A DNA stretch of 53,626 bases, from positions 1 to 53,626 of the forward strand of contig JAFSNY010000051.1 of NCBI GenBank assembly GCA_017447305.1, read 5' to 3'. The notes under the pieces are model-generated. The model saw only the letters and a list, made by a program, of their open reading frames with translations. It was not told the origin of the DNA and made no database searches. A program made the translations under genes and the position numbers. Each line of letters begins with the position of its first letter. The stretch's first letter is position 1. Positions 51,773 through 53,626 of this stretch are shown here, piece by piece. The stretch is from Bacilli bacterium (lineage in GTDB: Bacteria > Bacillota_I > Bacilli_A > RFN20 > CAG-826).

Positions 51773-52267
51773 ATGAATAACGAAAAAGTCCAAGCTTTAA
51801 AGTCAGCCGTTGTTGATGAAATCGTGGAAAAAGCTAATAGCAATAAAGCTCTTGTTGTTGTTACATATCACGGCTTATCAGTAGCGAAATTAGAAGAACT
51901 CCGTAGAGCCCTTCATAAAGAAGCTTGCAGATTACATGTTTACAAGAACACTCTTGTTGCTCGTGCTGCAGACAAACTCGGATATGAAGAACTCAAGCCA
52001 CTTCTCGAAGGTCCAAATGCATTTATCTTTTGTGAAGATCCTACCCAAGGATTGAAAACAATCGTTAAATACTCCAAGAGATACAAGGATATCTTCGCCA
52101 TTAAAGGCGCTGTCATCGAAGGTTCATTTGTTAAGGAAAACGACTTAGTCGCCCTCAGCAAGATTCCAGGTGGCAAGCAAGGTCTCTTATCCATGTTCTT
52201 ATCAGTGCTTCAAGCACCAATCCGTCAATTTGCATGCGCAGTCAAGGCAGTGGCGGACGCCAAATAG
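51773..52267 (+). CDS. rplJ: 50S ribosomal protein L10
   Basis: The 164-residue protein starts MNNEKVQALKSAVVDEIVEKANSNKALVVVTYHGLSVAKLEELRR. It continues VYKNTLVARAAD and ends with the helical tail that binds L7/L12 dimers. ATG 51773 is chosen because AAAAGGAGG lies just upstream; a TTG farther up would run through that site. L10 anchors the stalk to L11 and 23S rRNA. Confidence 0.96.
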   Translation: MNNEKVQALKSAVVDEIVEKANSNKALVVVTYHGLSVAKLEELRRALHKEACRLHVYKNTLVARAADKLGYEELKPLLEGPNAFIFCEDPTQGLKTIVKYSKRYKDIFAIKGAVIEGSFVKENDLVALSKIPGGKQGLLSMFLSVLQAPIRQFACAVKAVADAK

Positions 52268-52295
52268 TGCCAATTATTAGGAGGAAAATTCAATT

Positions 52296-52673
52296 ATGGC
52301 AAAATTAACTATCGAAGAAATCGTCGCAGCATTAAGTGAAATGACTGTTGTCGAACTCAATGAACTCGTCAAAGCCGTCGAAGAAAAATTCGGCGTTACC
52401 GCAGCTGCTCCAGTCGGCGTTGCTGCAGCCCCACAAGAAGAAGAAGAAGTCCAACAAGGACCAACCGAAGTCAGCTTAATCTTAAAGTCTGTCGGCGGAA
52501 GCAAAGTTGCTGTTATCAAAGCAGTCCAAGCTATCACAGGTTTATCCTTAATCGAAGCCAAGAAACTCGTTGACGGCGCACCAGTCGCAGTCAAAGAACA
52601 CATCTCACCAGTCGAAGCAGAATCCCACAAGGAAGCTCTCGTTGCCGCTGGCGCAGAAGTCGAAATTAAGTAA
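52296..52673 (+). CDS. rplL: 50S ribosomal protein L7/L12
   Basis: The 125-residue protein has the N-terminal dimer domain ([32 protein letters not shown]), an Ala/Glu-rich hinge (about 35-55) and the C-terminal factor-binding domain ([39 protein letters not shown]). It is the flexible stalk protein that recruits translation factors. Codon use is more C-rich than in the surface-protein genes, as expected of a very highly expressed gene. TAGGAGG precedes the start. Confidence 0.97.
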   Translation: MAKLTIEEIVAALSEMTVVELNELVKAVEEKFGVTAAAPVGVAAAPQEEEEVQQGPTEVSLILKSVGGSKVAVIKAVQAITGLSLIEAKKLVDGAPVAVKEHISPVEAESHKEALVAAGAEVEIK

Positions 52674-52699
52674 TTAACTCAAACATTTAGAGGTGATTA

Positions 52700-53305
52700 A
52701 TGTCTCATTATTATGATCGAGAACCAACTAGTATCTCTAATGAGAGATTCATTAGTTTCGAAATTTATGATAAGAAAATCACGTTAATTACCGACAATGG
52801 AGTGTTTTCTAAAAATAAAGTTGATGAGGGGAGTTTGTACTTTTTAAGGACAATTATCCCCCTCGACTTAGGAAACAAAATCCTCGATCTAGGCTGTGGT
52901 TATGGCACGATAGGTCTAACCATCGCTACGTTCAAATTAAAGGCGAGTATTGATCTCGCCGATATAAATACGCGCGCCCTTGCATTATGTGAGAGGAACG
53001 CGCAAAACCTTAATGTTAAAGATAGAGTCAATATCATATGTAGCGACGTTTATTCCAACATTAAGGATCAATATGAGTCAATTGTTGTCAACCCACCGAT
53101 ACGAGCAGGCAAAATCGTTACCTATGCGATGTATGAGGGGGCCAAACAACGCTTAATTGATGGCGGGTGTCTCTACGTGGTCATCAGGAAAGCCCAAGGA
53201 GCGGATTCAGCAAGTGAATACATTAAAGAATTATTCGGAAATGTTGAAATGCTTGACCGTCACAAAGGCTATCATGTGTATCGCGCGATGAAGACACAAA
53301 ATTAA
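52700..53305 (+). CDS. Class I SAM-dependent methyltransferase (RsmC/YbxB-like)
   Basis: The 201-residue protein has the RsmC-type small methyltransferase domain: ITLITDNGVFSKNKVDEGSLYFLR, the SAM-binding loop ILDLGCGYGTIGLTIA (near residue 60), the acidic D in DLADINTRALALCERNA, and IVVNPPIRAGK, the catalytic NPPxRxGK motif of 16S rRNA guanine-N2 methyltransferases. Between rplL and rpoB this gene (ybxB in Bacillus) is common in Firmicutes. The substrate is presumed to be rRNA but is unproven for this member. GAGGTG precedes ATG. Confidence 0.93.
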   Translation: MSHYYDREPTSISNERFISFEIYDKKITLITDNGVFSKNKVDEGSLYFLRTIIPLDLGNKILDLGCGYGTIGLTIATFKLKASIDLADINTRALALCERNAQNLNVKDRVNIICSDVYSNIKDQYESIVVNPPIRAGKIVTYAMYEGAKQRLIDGGCLYVVIRKAQGADSASEYIKELFGNVEMLDRHKGYHVYRAMKTQN

Positions 53306-53327
53306 TTCGATTAAAGGAGCCATTACA

Positions 53328-53626
53328 TGACAAGAAATATAAAAAACTTAAAAAAATTAAACAATGATCGTTATGACTACTCCAGCGTTTCAGGAGAATT
53401 ACCACTTCCTGATTTAGTTGAAGTTCAAAGAGCGTCATATGAAGAATTCAGAACCAAAGGTCTCGATGATGTCTTCAGAGAATCATTCCCTATTCCAAAC
53501 TATTCTGACACTCTTTCATTAGAGTATGTCTCTTGCCGCATTGGAGATGAAAAGCACACTCCACAATATTGTAAAGAACGTGGTCTTACTTACTGTGCTC
53601 CAATTTATGCAACCCTTAAAATCAAC
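53328..53626 (+). CDS. rpoB: RNA polymerase beta subunit, N-terminal part (runs off the window)
   Basis: ATG 53328 follows AAAGGAG. The 99 complete codons present read LPLPDLVEVQRASYEEFRTKGLDDVFRESFPIPNYSDTLSLEYVS, the beta1 lobe start of RpoB, then CKERGLTYCAPIYATLKIN. The reading frame continues beyond the window end, so the gene is partial only because of the cut. Its place after rplKAJL and the methyltransferase is the standard bacterial order. Confidence 0.97.

Noticed and set aside
1-53626. Prophage, insertion sequence, toxin-antitoxin or defence island
   Set aside because: No transposase, integrase, phage structural, nuclease or restriction genes were recognised on either strand.

Overview
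The window is A+T-rich bacterial DNA with tight operons, strong AGGAGG-type ribosome binding sites, standard stop usage (TGA is a real stop at several ATGA overlaps), lipobox lipoproteins, a KtrAB potassium system, an RpiR regulator and a Firmicutes-type rplJ leader. It looks like a Bacillota genome, most likely an uncultured gut- or rumen-type member of the Bacilli / Erysipelotrichia / RF39-like radiation. The species cannot be fixed from sequence alone.

Layout. (1) 1-1840: a cysteine-rich protein of unknown function and a two-HTH XRE regulator. (2) 2076-3812: an L-lactate permease. (3) 3905-10137: two large exported GLUG-repeat proteins; the second ends in a sialidase-fold, GH93-like domain. 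(4) 10210-20347: a nine-gene minus-strand catabolic operon. In transcription order it encodes an FAD oxidase, an Fe-S subunit, IolB, an aldose epimerase, a xylulokinase-type kinase, a one-chain ETF, a class II aldolase, a PfkB kinase and an L-fucose-isomerase-like protein. An RpiR regulator diverges from it (20540-21388). (5) 21432-26365 (minus) and 26562-42697 (plus): a divergent carbohydrate-uptake locus. The minus arm holds an MsmK-type ATPase, a small unknown protein, a GLUG + GH93-like lipoprotein and a membrane protein. The plus arm holds a sugar-binding lipoprotein, two permeases, a CBM9-like exported protein, three GH43-fold paralogues and a GLUG + CBM20 lipoprotein. (6) 42944-47550: a lipoprotein with an SGNH esterase domain, another GLUG protein and a broken lipoprotein gene. 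(7) 47749-49987: KtrA/KtrB. (8) 50519-53626: rplK-rplA-rplJ-rplL, a class I methyltransferase and the start of rpoB, with structured leaders before rplK and rplJ.

How it may work. Surface lipoproteins bind and partly cleave a plant-type polysaccharide; the GH43/GH93-like/SGNH/CBM set suggests an arabinose-containing glycan. The ABC transporter imports oligosaccharides. A cytoplasmic GH43 enzyme with an intact catalytic triad cuts them. The nine-gene operon would feed sugars or sugar acids into central metabolism. IolB + PfkB + class II aldolase look like the lower half of inositol catabolism, but IolG/IolE/IolD/IolA are absent and a flavin/Fe-S/ETF oxidoreductase stands in their place. That combination is the best candidate here for an undescribed pathway. 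A 17-base motif shared by three promoter regions suggests that the operon, the transporter and the 42944 gene belong to one regulon.

The second striking theme is five GLUG-repeat exported proteins, each joined to different modules: GH93-like domains, CBM20, a Cys-rich domain or a helical bundle. Three tandem GH43 paralogues also show graded loss of their active sites.
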